A DNA stretch of 64,000 nucleotides from positions 124,001 to 188,000 of the forward strand of contig JADFUC010001012.1 of the NCBI GenBank assembly GCA_019722365.1, in the 5' to 3' direction. The DNA is from Lithospermum erythrorhizon (taxonomy: Eukaryota; Streptophyta; Magnoliopsida; Boraginales; Boraginaceae). This document shows, piece by piece, positions 62,251-64,000 of this stretch (position 1 is the stretch's first letter; every line of letters starts with the position of its first letter). Made by a program: the position numbers and the translations under genes. The notes under the pieces were generated by a model that made no database searches, was not told where the DNA came from, and saw nothing but the letters and a program-made list of their open reading frames with translations.

Positions 62251-63590
62251 TCTTCACTCCACCACCACCTCTTTGCACAAAAGAGACCAAGCGCACTACC
62301 CCCCCATGGAAAAAAGCTAGCAGCCTTAAACTCATTAAACCCCTAACCTACTAAAGAACCGGCCACAAACCACGCAAGGCAAAGAATAAACCCCTACAAC
62401 CAAGACACAACAACAACTCCACAAAGACAAACTACAAACCACGTTCTTAAATCAGAACTAATCTACACCAAAGCAAGAATACAACACAACTAGAGTGGCG
62501 CAAAGAAAAGAAAGCTACAGCGTACGGACCGACCACCAATTAATGTGCAAGAACTCTTAGAAAACCTTAAACCCGATTGGAATCGAAGATACCACTGCAC
62601 TAATTCAAAGCCATGCCAATACGCACTACAAACTCCTAGTCAGGACGCATTATGAAAAATTCCAAACCAAATCAACTAAAAATTCCTCAATTTTGCTTAG
62701 AAATCGATTGTGGTTCGGAAGCCCTAGTCAGCTAAGTCAATTACACCCTAATCCGCACTAATTCGGGCCAGGCTAACCACACCACAAACACTCATCTCGA
62801 GGACGCATAGTCTCCTTGCACTAAAAATCAAATTTCAAACCACCCTTAAATCGGGAACCGAGAAATCCAAATTGGGGGCCGAAAATCCTAACCGCCGCAA
62901 TGTCAATTACACCTTCAATCCGCCAAATAAGCGAATTAATCTGCGTGTTAGAATAAACTGTAAAAGGTTGTCCTCTCTCAAATAAGGCAAAGGCCGAATC
63001 AATAGGACTTAACGCTGATGACTGCCCAAAACCTACCAGCCACCATAAACCCTAATTCGGGTTCAATGAATTTCGAACAACAAAATCCCCAATTCCAGAT
63101 TAAATTCTATTAACTAATCACCAAATTCATAATTTAGGAGACTAAATGAAGAGGAATTGAGCCAAAATCGACCAAATCCCACCAGCCGCCTATAAACCCT
63201 AAATCGAATTTCATGAATTGCAAAACTTAAATTCCCCCAATCCGCACCAAATTCAGACAATCCACCACCAAAATCGTGATGAAGGAGGCCAAATTAAGCA
63301 AGAATCAAGAGGAATTGAACCAAACAAACGTGAACACAAATAGGACTTGAAATTTAATTCGAAAATTAAAAACGAAACCCCTCAAATTGCACCTAATTCA
63401 AATTTCTTTAACATTGCACTCAGAATCATACGCGAAAAACCGAGATTAAACGATGCAATTGAGGTTGAAAATCGGTGGAAATTACTTGGGAACAGTGTTT
63501 TAGTTGGGGATTCCTGGTGAGGTAAATTCTCTCTAACCAATTCCTTCACCGATACATCAACCATTATTAAGTATATGTGAGGATCCATAT
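62251..63590. repeat. Possible LINE 5' leader with two-copy ~145-bp tandem repeat
   Basis: A- and C-rich sequence without genes. About 63036-63181 and 63182-63325 are imperfect tandem copies: CCAGCC.CC.ATAAACCCTAA, then AATTCATGAAT-like words, CCCCAATTCC/CCCCAATCCG, then ACCAAA and AAGAGGAATTGA.CCAAA. Position next to the 5' side of the minus-strand LINE suggests its leader, where such repeats are common; this is inference. Confidence 0.45.
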
Positions 63591-64000
63591 TTACATAAAT
63601 TGGTTATAAATGGAAAAAGTTCATAAACTTATTAATATATCGAAATATCTTAACCAGAATTCCAATTTATGATCGAAGTCTCATCACTTCTAAATTACTT
63701 CAGAATCCGATCCATTTAGATCAATATATTGTTTTTACACATGGTGTCCTTAACCAATGATGACTTGTGATACATGTTAATAATTAATAAAGTTTCATTT
63801 TAAAATCAATAATTGGTGATAAGAACACTGACTCAATAACTTATTAATGTACCCGAAAAGTGTTAATTTATCAATATGAGACTTATTAATCTAATATCCT
63901 CTAGCAATAAATACGGTTCACTTTGAAAACTATATATACATGATTTATATGTGACTTTATCAACAAAATGACTCATAATACCATGTTAATAATCTATTAA
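63591..64000. other. AT-rich end of the window
   Basis: No gene, repeat or RNA recognised. Confidence 0.5.

Noticed and set aside
62990..63320. Telomere-like repeats (AAACCCTAA words)
   Set aside because: Only isolated words within a 145-bp duplication; no tandem run of the heptamer.

Overview
The window is nuclear DNA from a flowering plant, almost certainly a eudicot. It is AT-rich, its genes have many introns with GT..AG borders, the protein families are plant-specific in architecture, and tRNA-derived SINEs, Stowaway-like MITEs, a Ty1/copia remnant and an L1-type LINE lie between and inside genes. The wording of the AU-SINE-like copies would suit Caryophyllales, but I cannot name the species.

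Layout, left to right. 832-3052 (+): an AIFM2/FSP1-like FAD oxidoreductase in four clean exons. 3344-6270 (+): a decayed VPS60/CHMP5 (ESCRT-III) gene. 6376-7829 (-): a four-exon bZIP-type factor with an eroded basic region. 9204-9435: a textbook SINE with a 16-bp target duplication. 10524-13306 (+): a type-A DnaJ co-chaperone with a C-terminal CaaX box and a MITE just inside intron 1. 13864-14886 (-): an intronless three-finger ZAT-type C2H2 repressor. 17289-30959 (+): a UBP12/UBP13-like MATH-domain deubiquitinase with about 32 exons, four AU-SINE-like copies and two tandem repeats in its introns; its penultimate exon is broken. 31890-32075 (+): an F-box stub. 33832-41055 (-): an RLT3-like DDT-domain chromatin gene, clean for 11 exons and then frameshifted.

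From 41.6 kb onward the sequence is repeat-rich: a degenerate tandem array (41613-42430), a heavily decayed copia element (about 43950-47430), an ethylene-receptor pseudogene of the ETR2/EIN4 type (50236-53402), a foldback MITE (54274-54885), and a decayed minus-strand LINE (about 56340-62250) carrying DUF4283, endonuclease and reverse-transcriptase relics, with a possible 5' leader to about 63.3 kb.

The genes do not form an operon or an obvious pathway; this is ordinary plant gene neighbourhood. The strongest unusual pattern is that several otherwise well-preserved genes (VPS60, UBP12-like, RLT3-like, ethylene receptor) carry small indels or stops in limited patches, while neighbours such as DnaJ, the zinc-finger gene and the bZIP gene are flawless. 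That is either local pseudogenisation or uncorrected sequence patches in the assembly. I did not find convincing evidence of a wholly new biological system.
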